Of a DNA stretch of 64,000 nucleotides, positions 9,504 to 17,845 are shown one piece after another; within the stretch, counting starts at the first letter, position 1, and every line of letters starts with the position of its first letter. The DNA comes from Actinophytocola xinjiangensis (lineage in GTDB: Bacteria; Actinomycetota; Actinomycetes; Mycobacteriales; Pseudonocardiaceae). The stretch is taken from the NCBI RefSeq assembly GCF_001921215.1, contig NZ_MSIF01000026.1:62001-126000 (forward strand), read 5' to 3'. A program made the position numbers and the translations under genes. The notes below the pieces were generated by a model. That model did not search any database. It was not told the origin of the DNA and saw nothing but the letters and a program-made list of their open reading frames with translations.

Positions 9504-9970
9504 TCGGCGACCGCCGCGTCGGCCCACTTCGGGTAGGGCGGCGGGGAACCGCCCAGCGTCGAGGTGTCCAGGTAGCGGACCTCGTACACCCGCTCGGTGA
9601 ACTTCCAGCCCTGCGGGGTGCGCTGGTAGCGGTCGTGGAACAGGGCGTAGTTCACGATCGACCGGCCGTCGCGCAGCCGGCCCAGTTCCTGGATGTAGGC
9701 GCGGCCGGTGGCGGTGTCGCCGTGCAGCTCGACCACGCCGGGGTGGGTGGTCTGGACCATGAACTCCCAGCCGGCGCGCAGCCGCGTCGCCCCGTCCAGG
9801 ATCGCTGCGCGGCCGCGGTGTTCGATGCCGGCGTCGGGGATGACCATCACGCCGTCGTCGGTGAACAGTGACGCGAACCGCTCGTGGTCGAGCATCATCG
9901 CGGCGTCGGAGTACTCGGCGCGCAACGCCTCGATGGCCGTACGGTCGGCCGTCTCCCGCGGATCGTTCAT
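9500..9970 (-). CDS. SnoaL-like (NTF2-fold) protein
   Basis: 156-residue cytosolic protein with the SnoaL_4 pattern: an N-terminal helix (ADRTAIEALRAEYSDAAMMLDHERFASLFTDD by eye, split over two helices), a central GRAYIQELG strand and WKFTERVYEVRYLD near the end. Members serve as small cyclases, hydrolases or dehydratases, or merely bind ligand; function here is unknown. It sits in a leftward operon downstream of two alpha/beta hydrolases, and its stop overlaps the start of the decayed LUD gene. Confidence 0.8.
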   Translation of the reverse strand: MNDPRETADRTAIEALRAEYSDAAMMLDHERFASLFTDDGVMVIPDAGIEHRGRAAILDGATRLRAGWEFMVQTTHPGVVELHGDTATGRAYIQELGRLRDGRSIVNYALFHDRYQRTPQGWKFTERVYEVRYLDTSTLGGSPPPYPKWADAAVAE

Positions 9971-9994
9971 CGGATCTCCTTGTCTGGTCAGGGG

Positions 9995-11044
9995 TTACTC
10001 CTCTGACGAGACAGCCGGCCGAAACATCAGGGCCCGGTCCAGCCAGGCGAGAATCCGCCGGTGGGCGACGGGGGCGTCCCGGTGCAGGTTCAGCGCGTGG
10101 CCGGCCCCGGGGACGAGGACCGCGTCGACGCGGGTGTTCGGGTAGAAGGGCTGCTCGGCCGCGGCGAGTGCCGCCGGGGACGAGCAGTCGGTGGCGTCGG
10201 GTGCGCAGACCAGCCGGTCGGCGTCCCCGTCGACGACCAGGATCGGCAGGGTCAGCCGGGCGGTCACGCCGGGGGCGTCGGCGTCGCCGAGGGTGGCGAG
10301 TTCAGCGAGGGTGTTGGTCTCCTTCGTCGCGACGTCCAGCGCGATGACGTTCGGGTCGGCGGCGGCCGGCTCGTACATGAACAGCGGCCGCTGCTCGTCG
10401 CGCACGGTCACGTAGCCGGTGTCGCCGGCCGGGACCCGCGCGGCCAGCCGGGGCACCTCGGCGACGGGTTGCCCCAGCCGCGCCAGGCCTTCCTGGGCGC
10501 TGGGCGAGATCCGGGAGGCGTTGCCGGTCAGCACGAGGGCGTCGACGTCGGAGTACCGCGAGGCGGCGAGGGTGGCGATCTCCGAACCGTAGGAGTGGCC
10601 GACGAGGACCACGGTGTCGAAGCCGCGTTCGCGCAGCGCGGTGACGACCTGGTGCAGGGTGTGCGCGTTGGCGGAGGTGGTGACCTCGGTACTGGCCGGG
10701 TGGGAGCTGGCGCCGACGCCGAGCCGGTCGAGGGCGAAGGTGGCGTACCCGGCGCGGTTGGCGGCGCGGACGTGGGAGTAGCGGTCGGGCTGGTAAGGCG
10801 GGTCCCAGTACAGGCCGCTGTAGTTGAGCCCGTGCACGAGGACCTGCACCGTGGTCGCCGGCCGGTGCGCGGGGACGCACAGCCGGCCCCGGATCCGGTA
10901 CCGCGCTGGCTGGTCCTCGGCGGTCGACACCGGCACGGTGACCTCGCGACAGGCCGACGTCGCGGCGGCGGGCGCCGAGGTCGCGGCGACCAGGCCGACG
11001 GTCAGGCACGCGGTCAGGCAGGCGGCGAGAATCCGTTGGGACAT
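9995..11044 (-). CDS. Secreted alpha/beta hydrolase
   Basis: 349-residue hydrolase with a clear signal peptide (hydrophobic core about 5-24, likely cleavage after APAAA), so probably exported. The oxyanion-hole segment VLVHGLNYSG, nucleophile elbow GHSYGS (S151), acid region LVVDGDADRL and histidine in GAGHALNLH form an intact triad. Two cysteines in LVCAPDATDCSS may form a disulfide. Substrate unknown. It is the second gene of the dehalogenase-like operon. Confidence 0.85.
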   Translation of the reverse strand: MSQRILAACLTACLTVGLVAATSAPAAATSACREVTVPVSTAEDQPARYRIRGRLCVPAHRPATTVQVLVHGLNYSGLYWDPPYQPDRYSHVRAANRAGYATFALDRLGVGASSHPASTEVTTSANAHTLHQVVTALRERGFDTVVLVGHSYGSEIATLAASRYSDVDALVLTGNASRISPSAQEGLARLGQPVAEVPRLAARVPAGDTGYVTVRDEQRPLFMYEPAAADPNVIALDVATKETNTLAELATLGDADAPGVTARLTLPILVVDGDADRLVCAPDATDCSSPAALAAAEQPFYPNTRVDAVLVPGAGHALNLHRDAPVAHRRILAWLDRALMFRPAVSSEE

Positions 11045-11059
11045 CGGGGTTTCCTTTCC

Positions 11060-11929
11060 TCAGGGGGTGAGCAGGTCGTGCCGGGTCGCCCAGGCGACCA
11101 GGGATTCGCCGATGGCGTCCGGCTGGTCCTCGGGGGTGTGGTGGCCGGCGACGCCGTGGCGGTCGATCTCCAGGCCGGACACCGTGGCGGCACACCACTC
11201 GACGGCGGCGGGGCCGGTCATCGTGCCGGGGCCGGGTTCGAAGCTCAGCAGCAGTTTGGGCACCTCCGGGCTGGTGGCGAGCCAGCGGCCGTAGGCGGTG
11301 ACCCGGTCGACGACCTCGGCCGGGCGGCCGTCCAGCGGCAGTGACCGGGCCCAGGCCAGCAGCGGCGCGCGGCTGCGCGGGGTGGGGTAGGGCTGGCGGT
11401 AGACGTCGAGGTCGTGTTCGCTCAGCCCGGTGGCGACCGTGCGCGGCAGGTTCTCCTCGATGAAGGAGTTGCGTTCCAGCACCATGTCCTCGCCGACGCC
11501 CGGGGTGCGCATCGACTCGAACAGTCCTCTGGCGCCGGGTGGGAGGTCGCCGGAGGACAGCGGCGCGAGGATGGTCTCGGTGAACGCGACGCCCCGGACC
11601 CGGCCGGGATTGCTGGCGGCCCAGTCGAAGGCGAGCGCGCCGCCCCAGTCGTGGCCGATCAGGACGACTTGGTCCAGGGCGAGGGCGTCGAACCAGGCGT
11701 CGAGGTAGCGGGCGTGGTCGGCGACGGTGTGGTCGAGGTCGGGTTTGCCGGACTCCCCCATGCCGATCAGGTCGGGGGCCAGGCAGCGGCCGGCGCGGGC
11801 GGTGATCGGCAGGACGTTGCGCCACAGGTAGGAGGAGGTCGGGTTGCCGTGCAGGAAGACCATCGGTACCGGCCCGGCACCGGCCTCCCGGTAGGCGATG
11901 GTCGAGTCGAGGACGTGTGCGGTGGGCAT
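11060..11929 (-). CDS. Haloalkane dehalogenase-like alpha/beta hydrolase
   Basis: 289-residue hydrolase matching haloalkane dehalogenases of the DhaA/LinB type (R-X + water to R-OH + HX). Visible determinants: HGNPTSSYLWRN (halide-binding N29), IGHDWGG (nucleophile D94 and halide-binding W95), E118 in TETI, 24 residues after the nucleophile as in DhaA, and the catalytic His region GHHTPEDQPDAIG. I chose ATG 11929 because AGGGG precedes it at good spacing. The natural substrate may not be halogenated (inference). It is divergent from a MarR gene, with direct repeats between them. Confidence 0.87.
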   Translation of the reverse strand: MPTAHVLDSTIAYREAGAGPVPMVFLHGNPTSSYLWRNVLPITARAGRCLAPDLIGMGESGKPDLDHTVADHARYLDAWFDALALDQVVLIGHDWGGALAFDWAASNPGRVRGVAFTETILAPLSSGDLPPGARGLFESMRTPGVGEDMVLERNSFIEENLPRTVATGLSEHDLDVYRQPYPTPRSRAPLLAWARSLPLDGRPAEVVDRVTAYGRWLATSPEVPKLLLSFEPGPGTMTGPAAVEWCAATVSGLEIDRHGVAGHHTPEDQPDAIGESLVAWATRHDLLTP

Positions 11930-11954
11930 CGGGGACCCCTGGGGATGCGATACT

Positions 11955-12000
11955 AGACAGGTACCTGACCAACCGTAGAACACAAGACAGGTGGCTGTCT
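11955..12000. promoter_or_regulatory. Paired operator-like sites between the dehalogenase and marR genes
   Basis: AGACAGGT occurs at 11955-11962 and 11985-11992, 30 bases apart (three helical turns). The first copy is part of the perfect palindrome CAGGTACCTG (11958-11967). The second is part of AGACAG-gtgg-CTGTCT (11985-12000). The arrangement fits a MarR dimer binding twice to control both divergent genes; it also places one site right against the marR start. Confidence 0.6.
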
Positions 12001-12002
12001 AT

Positions 12003-12488
12003 ATGACAGGGAACCGGCCGAGGCTCTCGCTGCTGCTGCGCCTGCTGCACCGCGAGTACGCCGTCACCGTCGAGGAAGCCCTGGCCGACGCCGGCTTCGG
12101 CGACATCGGCTCCGGCGACGCGAAGATCTTCCCGTTCGTCCCGGCCGAGGGCATCGCGATCCGCGACCTCGCCACGCGGGCCGGCGTACGCAAACAGACC
12201 ATGGCCCAGTCGGTCGGCCGGCTCGAACAGGCCGGCTACCTGCGACGCCACCCGAACCCGGCCGACGGCCGCTCCCAACTGATCGTGCTCACCGCACGCG
12301 GCCAGGCGGTCGCGCCGGCCGCCGCCGAGGCCGGCGACGCCATCGAGCGCCGCTGGGCGGAGCTGACCAGCCCCGAGGACCTGGCGGCCGTGCGCACCCA
12401 CCTGCACCGCCTGCTGGAGCGCCTGGCGCGGGCCGACCAGCGGGCCGCCGCCCGCCTCACCTCGATCGAGGACCTCCCCCCGGACTGA
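12003..12488 (+). CDS. MarR-family transcriptional regulator
   Basis: 161-residue winged-helix regulator. The DNA-binding part reads IRDLATRAGVRKQTMAQSV, followed by GRLEQAGYLRRHPNPADGR (wing), with ensuing dimerisation helices. Two starts are possible, GTG 11991 and ATG 12003. The GTG lies inside a palindromic operator-like site, so I prefer ATG. It is divergent from the dehalogenase-like operon, which it probably represses until a phenolic or lipophilic ligand binds (family knowledge, inference). Confidence 0.85.
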   Translation: MTGNRPRLSLLLRLLHREYAVTVEEALADAGFGDIGSGDAKIFPFVPAEGIAIRDLATRAGVRKQTMAQSVGRLEQAGYLRRHPNPADGRSQLIVLTARGQAVAPAAAEAGDAIERRWAELTSPEDLAAVRTHLHRLLERLARADQRAAARLTSIEDLPPD

Positions 12489-12556
12489 TCAACGGGTCTT
12501 CCCGCCCGGCGTCACGGCCAGTAGCCTCCCGTGCGCGATCCGGAAGGGAGAAGACG

Positions 12557-14275
12557 ATGTCCCCAACCACACGACGAGTGCGTGCGCTCGTCGCCGTCGC
12601 GGCGTTGGCCGCGAGCGTGCTCACCGCGACCGCATCCGCCTCGGCGGCCCCTGCGTCCAGAACAGTCACCTACCACGGCTACCAGGTCGACGTGCCCGCC
12701 CACTGGCGGGTGGTCGACCTGACCGCCGACCCCGACACCTGTGTCCGCTTCGACCGGGAAACCGTCTACCTGGGACAACAGGGCGACGCGACCACCTGTC
12801 CCGGGCGGCTCGTCGGCCGCACCGCCGGCCTGGTGATCGAGCCGCTGTCCGACCTGGGCGCCGAACGCGTCCCGGCCGGCGTCACCACCGCACCCGCCGG
12901 CACGGCAAGACCCCCAGCCGACGCCACGTCCCACGACTCCGCCCTGCGGGTAGCGGTCGAGGACGCCGGCGTGCTGGTCACCGCCGCGCACAACGGCCTG
13001 ACCGAACCGGCCGTGCGCCGTGTCCTGGACACCGCCCGGCTGGTGCCCGGCGGGCAACGGGCGAGCCTGCCCACCGCCCGTCCGATGGCCACCGCCCAGG
13101 CGCTGGTCAGCCCGGGAACCTACGAGGGCAAGGGTTTCGACGTCTGCGCCGCCCCGTCCCAGGCGACGATGAACGCCTGGCAGGCCTCGCCCTACCGGGC
13201 CGTCGGCATCTACAGCAGCGGCGACCTGCGGGCGTGCTCCCAGCCGAACCTGACCCCGACGTGGGTGGCCAACCAGGCCGCCAACGGCTGGCGCTTCATC
13301 CTGACCGACGTCGGCCGCCAGGCGCCCTGCACGTCCTACCGGCTGCGGATGTCCACCGACCCGGCGACCGCGCGCCAGCAGGGCCGCACCGCCGCCGCCG
13401 GCGCGATCTCGGCGGCCACGGCACTGGGCTTCGGCAGCGGCAGCGCCGTGTACAGCGACATCGAGAACTACACGTCGACGGCGTCGTGCAAGGCGAGCGT
13501 GCTGTCCTACGTGAGCGGCTGGACCGAGCGGCTGCACGAGTCCGGCTGGCTGTCCGGGGTGTACTCGAGTGCGTCCTCGGGCATCCGGGACCTGGCCAGC
13601 GCCTACAACAGCTCGACCTACCTGCGCCCGGACCACATCTGGTTCGCCTGGTGGAACGATCGCGCCGACACCGACACCGGCTCCTACGCGCCGGCCGAGT
13701 ACTGGCCCAACGCACGACTGCACCAGTACGCCGGCGAGGTCCCGGAGACCTGGGGCGGCGTGCGACTGTCCGGCATCGACCGCAACTACCTCGACGTCGG
13801 CGCCGGAACGCCGGTCCCGTGCGACTCGGTCGGGTTGGACTTCACCGCCTACCCGACGCTGCGCGCCGGCTCCACCGGCAACGCGGTGAAGGCGGCCCAG
13901 TGTCTGCTGGCGACCACCGGTCAGCTGCCGGCCGACGTCACGCCCAGCGGCACGTTCGACTCCGCCACCCAGACCGCGGTGACGGCGTTCCAGCGGTCGC
14001 GCGGACTGGAGGCCGACGGCATCGTCGGTCCCCGGAGCTGGACCGCGCTGCTGTCCGCCGGGGACACGCCGACCCTGCGGCAGGGGTCGTCGGGCTCGGC
14101 GGTCCGGCGGTTGCAGCGGGCGTTGACCGCCGCGCTGGGCACGACGCTGGCCATTGACGGCGCGTTCGGGCCCAACACCGAGACCGCCGTGCGCGGCTAC
14201 CAGCAGAGCCGCACGCTCGAGGTCGACGGGATCGTCGGGCCGGCCAGCTGGGGAGCGCTCCAGGCCGGTCGCTGA
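12557..14275 (+). CDS. Secreted DUF1906 glycoside hydrolase-like protein with two peptidoglycan-binding domains
   Basis: 572-residue secreted protein. A signal peptide (1-31, cleavage near ASA-AP) is followed by an unassigned N-terminal domain. A DUF1906 (Rv2525c-like TIM-barrel) domain spans about 190-415 (GKGFDVCAAPS, AVGIYSSGD, AVYSDIENY, IWFAWWND, DRNYLDVG). Two PG_binding_1 repeats follow (about 430-500 and 505-572; each has TETAVxxYQ/ TQTAVxxFQ and the DGIVGPxSW motif). It probably acts at the cell wall. DUF1906 catalysis is not firmly established, but the acidic residues in YSDIENY are retained. Single gene, converging on the CHAT gene. Confidence 0.87.
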   Translation: MSPTTRRVRALVAVAALAASVLTATASASAAPASRTVTYHGYQVDVPAHWRVVDLTADPDTCVRFDRETVYLGQQGDATTCPGRLVGRTAGLVIEPLSDLGAERVPAGVTTAPAGTARPPADATSHDSALRVAVEDAGVLVTAAHNGLTEPAVRRVLDTARLVPGGQRASLPTARPMATAQALVSPGTYEGKGFDVCAAPSQATMNAWQASPYRAVGIYSSGDLRACSQPNLTPTWVANQAANGWRFILTDVGRQAPCTSYRLRMSTDPATARQQGRTAAAGAISAATALGFGSGSAVYSDIENYTSTASCKASVLSYVSGWTERLHESGWLSGVYSSASSGIRDLASAYNSSTYLRPDHIWFAWWNDRADTDTGSYAPAEYWPNARLHQYAGEVPETWGGVRLSGIDRNYLDVGAGTPVPCDSVGLDFTAYPTLRAGSTGNAVKAAQCLLATTGQLPADVTPSGTFDSATQTAVTAFQRSRGLEADGIVGPRSWTALLSAGDTPTLRQGSSGSAVRRLQRALTAALGTTLAIDGAFGPNTETAVRGYQQSRTLEVDGIVGPASWGALQAGR

Positions 14276-14281
14276 CCGGCG

Positions 14282-14314
14282 CGTGGCGGCGCGGCCGTGC
14301 GCCGCGCCGCCACG
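14282..14314. terminator. Strong hairpin between convergent genes
   Basis: Perfect 14-bp stem: CGTGGCGGCGCGGC (14282-14295) pairs with 14301-14314 across a 5-nt loop (CGTGC). It lies just after the DUF1906 gene and just past the CHAT stop, so it is probably a bidirectional terminator. Three 10-base direct repeats beginning CCACGTCA (14310-14339) follow and run into the CHAT 3' end. Confidence 0.7.
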
Positions 14315-14324
14315 TCATCCCACG

Positions 14325-17300
14325 TCATTCCACGTCAACGGGGTCACCGCCGAGATGGACGAACGGCGCCCACACGTCCGGCCGGTCCGGGAAGCGCGCC
14401 CGCAGCCGCGCGGTCGCCCCCGCCAGCGCCCCCGCGTGGTCCCCGCCCGAGGCCAGCGCCCCGTACACGTCGGCCGCCACCGCCGCCGCGTGCCGGTCGG
14501 CGACCGACCACAGTGTCCCGATCACGTTGCGGTACCCCGCCACCTGCAACGCGGCGCACACGTTGATCGCCTCGTCAGCCAGGTCCAGCGACCCGCCGGC
14601 CGTCCGGCACGCCGACAGGTACGCCAGCCCGGCGTCGTGCAGGTCAAGGGCGGCGAGCTGGCGCACCGACAGGTCACCGCCGGCCAGGTGCAGCGCCCCC
14701 CGGCTCGGCTCCCCCACGTCCTGGGTCGCGTGGCAGGCGAAGTGCACCGACCGGTGGCGCCGCAACTGTTCCAGCACCGCCCCCGGCGTCGCCGCCTCCC
14801 CCACCAGCGCCAGCGTGCCGGGCACCGTCGCGCTGATGTGGCGCAGTTCCCGCGACACCTCCGGCAGGTCGGCGCGCCCGGCGGTGTGCGGCATGCCGAC
14901 GGCGACCAGGCTCGACCCGCCGGCACCGGCCGGGCGGCCCGCGCGCAGCAGCGCCGAGAGGCTCGTGGTGTACGACGACACCGTCCGGTCCGGCACCGTC
15001 GGCGGCCGGCCCAGCGCCCGGCCGTAGCGCCCCGCCGCGTGCAGCGGCAACAGGGTCAGCGGCCCGGTCGGACACCACCACACCCGGTGCCGCGAGGTCC
15101 CCGGGTCGTCGGCGTCCAAGGCGTCCAGGACGGGCGCGGCGACGGTGTCCCACAGCCAGCGGGTCATCGCCGTCAGGGTCTGGCGCAGATTCGCCGTGCC
15201 GGACACCCCGGTCTCCATCTCGGTGATCGCGCGCAGCAGCCCGGCCGCCCGCTTGCGCACGCTGGCCAGCGTCAGCCACGGCAGGTGGACCGAGCGCACA
15301 CCGCCCGCCCGCACGATCAGCGCGTCACACCGGGGCCAGGCCACGTTGACGATCACCACCGCCCCGCCGGTCGCGGCCGTGCGCAGCGTCCGGAACGGGG
15401 CCGCGCCAAGGAAATCGGCGAAGCCGGGGACCGCGCGCGCGTCGGCCAGCAGGGTCTCCCAGCGCTCGACCAGCTCCCGGTAGGCGTGCGCGGTGCGGTC
15501 GGTGGTGCCACCGGCCTCGGTGTGCGCGCTCATCCGGTCCAGCGCACGGCGCAGGTCGTCGAGCTCGGCGGCCAGGGCCGGCGCGGCGGCGTGCAGGGCC
15601 GACAGGTCGCTCCTGGTCTGGATCGCCTGGGTCCAGAGCACCGAACGGCCCTGTTCGAGCAGTTCCACGGCCTGCTCGGGCCGGTCCAGCTGGACGGCCA
15701 GCGCGGCGGCGGTGGTCGCCACGTCACCCAGACCGGCCAGGCGCTGTTCGCGGCCGGTGCGGTCCAGGCCCCGCCAGGCCACCACCGGCAGCAGGTCGAC
15801 CATGGCCTTGGCCGGCTCGGCCGCCGCCGGCAGGTCCTTGGCGCGCAGCATCGCGTCCAACCAGTCCTTGGCGACCTGCATCCGCATGTCCGGTTTGCCG
15901 GCGGGCGAACGGACCGCGGCCCGCCACAGGCCGGTCGCGGCGTCGAGGTCGGCACGGTCGCCGGTGAGCCGGAACCGCTGCCGGTACACCCCGGCCAGGT
16001 CCGACAGGGCCATCACCCGCAGCGGGTGGCCGGGGCTGAACCGGGCGGTCGAGCCCCGGCCCACCTCCAGCGCCTCGTCCAGGCGGGAGATCCGGCCGTC
16101 GAGGCCGGCCTGGTAGGTCAGCAGTCGGGTGAGCTTGGACTGGGTCACGCCGACCTGCACCGTGCTGCGCGGGTTGGCCGCCAGCACCTCCCGGCACAGG
16201 GCGATCGCCTCGTCGAGGTCCCGCGGGCGGCCCTCGACGAGGAACCGGGTGGACAGCACGATGACGTGGTTGGTGAGCGCGACGTGGCGCAGCGCCCGCA
16301 GTTCGGCCGACAGCGCGACCGCCTCGGCGCTCAGCTCCGCCGCCTCGGCCAGGTCACCGGCCGCGCCGGTGCGGGAGAAGCGCCACAGCAACAGGATCGC
16401 GAGGCTCGTGAGCGTGCCGCAGCGCACCGGGCCGGCCGGGCCGAGTTCGGCGCGCACGCCCCGGGCGATGTCGATCGCCTCGGACAGGTCCGCCTCCTGG
16501 CCGAGGTGTTCGGCGCGGCGCAGCAGGCACACCAACAGGTTCAGCCGCAGTACCGAGACCGTCGGGTGGCCGGACGGGAGCCGGGCGGCGGCGTCGCGGC
16601 ACACGACGATCGCGCGGTCCAGGTCCGAGGAGCGCCGGGTGCGTTCGAAGCGGGTGCTCAGCGCCCTGGCCAGGATGGCGACGGCGTTGGGCGCCGGGTC
16701 GTGCGGGCGGGCGGCGACGAGTTGTTCGGCGAGCGCCTGGGCCTCGTCGAGGTCGGCCCGTTCGGCGCTGTCGTCGTAGCGGGTGAGCAGGGTGTGGGCC
16801 AGCAGCGCGCGCTTGTCGATGGTGCGCGGCTCGTCCTCGGGGGCGTCCTGGACCGCGGCCCGCGCGGCGTCCACGGCCCGGTCGCGGTGGGCCGGGTCGC
16901 CGTCGATGGTGAACATCGCCGACGCCAGCTGGCCGCCGATGACGAACAGCTCGCCGCGCAGCGGGTCGTCGGGGGCCATCATCCCCTCCAGCGCGCCGAC
17001 CAGCGTCTTCGCCGAGGCGACCTGGCGGGCGTCGCCGGTGAGGTCGAAGTCCTCCAGCAGGGCGATGGCGGTCTCGCTGGTACGCACGGCCAGGTGGCGC
17101 TCGCCGTCGAGGTCGCGCAGCCGCTCGACGAGCGTGGCGTCGCCGAGGTCGCGCAGCAGCCCGGCGCACAGCCGCGCGAACCGCAGGTCCGCCTGGGCCG
17201 CACCGGAGGGCAGCGCCTGGTAGCGGCGCAGGAACCACTCGCCGAGCACCCGCAGCGTTCCCGCGTCGTCGCGGTCTCCGTGCCCGGAGATCAGCGACGT

Positions 17301-17423
17301 GCACAGCGCGACGGCCCGGTCGTTGGCCGGCTGGTCGAGCAGCACACCGGACTGGCCGTCGCGGTCGTGCGAGGTGAGCCGGGCGGCGAGGTCGGCGAGC
17401 ACCTCGGCCCGCTGGCCGTTCAC
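14325..17423 (-). CDS. TPR-rich CHAT-domain protease (caspase-like)
   Basis: 1032-residue cytosolic protein. About 700 residues of helical TPR-like repeats (AQALAEQLVAARPHDP, FERTRRSSDLDRAIVVCRDA, SEAIDIARGV...) precede a C-terminal CHAT peptidase domain. The catalytic dyad is intact: H898 in VHFACHATQD and C939 in YLSACRTAGG. CHAT enzymes are caspase/separase-like endopeptidases, often the effector of bacterial conflict systems. I chose GTG 17423; longer frames would overlap the divergent gene. It shares a 44-bp promoter gap with a small Cys protein and lies next to a kinase/phosphatase/vWA triad, which suggests a controlled protease effector (inference). Confidence 0.88.
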   Translation of the reverse strand: MNGQRAEVLADLAARLTSHDRDGQSGVLLDQPANDRAVALCTSLISGHGDRDDAGTLRVLGEWFLRRYQALPSGAAQADLRFARLCAGLLRDLGDATLVERLRDLDGERHLAVRTSETAIALLEDFDLTGDARQVASAKTLVGALEGMMAPDDPLRGELFVIGGQLASAMFTIDGDPAHRDRAVDAARAAVQDAPEDEPRTIDKRALLAHTLLTRYDDSAERADLDEAQALAEQLVAARPHDPAPNAVAILARALSTRFERTRRSSDLDRAIVVCRDAAARLPSGHPTVSVLRLNLLVCLLRRAEHLGQEADLSEAIDIARGVRAELGPAGPVRCGTLTSLAILLLWRFSRTGAAGDLAEAAELSAEAVALSAELRALRHVALTNHVIVLSTRFLVEGRPRDLDEAIALCREVLAANPRSTVQVGVTQSKLTRLLTYQAGLDGRISRLDEALEVGRGSTARFSPGHPLRVMALSDLAGVYRQRFRLTGDRADLDAATGLWRAAVRSPAGKPDMRMQVAKDWLDAMLRAKDLPAAAEPAKAMVDLLPVVAWRGLDRTGREQRLAGLGDVATTAAALAVQLDRPEQAVELLEQGRSVLWTQAIQTRSDLSALHAAAPALAAELDDLRRALDRMSAHTEAGGTTDRTAHAYRELVERWETLLADARAVPGFADFLGAAPFRTLRTAATGGAVVIVNVAWPRCDALIVRAGGVRSVHLPWLTLASVRKRAAGLLRAITEMETGVSGTANLRQTLTAMTRWLWDTVAAPVLDALDADDPGTSRHRVWWCPTGPLTLLPLHAAGRYGRALGRPPTVPDRTVSSYTTSLSALLRAGRPAGAGGSSLVAVGMPHTAGRADLPEVSRELRHISATVPGTLALVGEAATPGAVLEQLRRHRSVHFACHATQDVGEPSRGALHLAGGDLSVRQLAALDLHDAGLAYLSACRTAGGSLDLADEAINVCAALQVAGYRNVIGTLWSVADRHAAAVAADVYGALASGGDHAGALAGATARLRARFPDRPDVWAPFVHLGGDPVDVE

Positions 17424-17441
17424 CGCAACCCCGTGTTCGTG

Positions 17442-17469
17442 ACCGTGCCGGACAGTACAGTCGCACGGT
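17442..17469. promoter_or_regulatory. Short inverted repeat in the CHAT divergent promoter
   Basis: ACCGTGC (17442-17448) and GCACGGT (17463-17469) form a 7-bp inverted repeat with a 14-nt spacer inside the 44-bp gap between the two divergent genes; the right arm touches the GTG at 17468. It could let one regulator control both directions. Short arms make this tentative. Confidence 0.35.
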
Positions 17470-17842
17470 GACAACCGAACGGCCCCGGGGCGAACGCGAG
17501 ACACTCGCGGTGCTGTGCGCGTCGCTGCCGATGTTGCGTGAGCAGGCCGAAGGCGGGTTCTGGACCGACACCCTGGACATGTACGTGGCCGATCTGGTCG
17601 GCGGCGAGTCGGCGGTGGTCGTCTGGGAGCGGCTCGGGCTGAATCCCAAGGACCACACCACCCGTGACGGGGGCGGACCGGACGACCTGGTCGGCGACCT
17701 GTGGCCGGCGCCGTCGCTGGTCGGCGACTACCAGTGCCCGCTGCGCCGCTGCCCGCGCCGCGCGGGCCGCGACGACACCGGCCGGCCGCCGCGCTGCTGG
17801 CTGACCGACGAGCAGATGCTGTTCACCAGCCGGAACGGCTAG
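17468..17842 (+). CDS. Small Cys protein accompanying the CHAT protease (CATASP-like)
   Basis: 124-residue protein with a helical N-terminus (ETLAVLCASLPMLREQ, WTDTLDMYVADLVGG) and a C-terminal Cys cluster, C90-x4-C95-x14-C110, in YQCPLRRCPRR and PPRCWLTDEQM, reminiscent of a metal-binding knuckle. It resembles the small proteins seen beside CHAT/TPR genes in actinobacterial conflict loci (CATRA-associated small protein); that match is from memory. Divergent from the CHAT gene and three bases ahead of a membrane protein gene, it could be an adaptor or inhibitor of the protease (inference). Confidence 0.65.
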   Translation: MTTERPRGERETLAVLCASLPMLREQAEGGFWTDTLDMYVADLVGGESAVVVWERLGLNPKDHTTRDGGGPDDLVGDLWPAPSLVGDYQCPLRRCPRRAGRDDTGRPPRCWLTDEQMLFTSRNG

Positions 17843-17845
17843 GTC

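Noticed and set aside
10061-12407. Long frames on both strands (427 and 701 codons) over the hydrolase and dehalogenase genes
   Set aside because: Low-complexity Gly/Arg/Pro shadows of genes with clear alpha/beta hydrolase motifs.
14154-17471. Open + frame of about 1105 codons opposite the CHAT gene
   Set aside because: Arg/Gln/Gly-rich sequence with no domain; it mirrors the codon bias of the real CHAT gene on the other strand.
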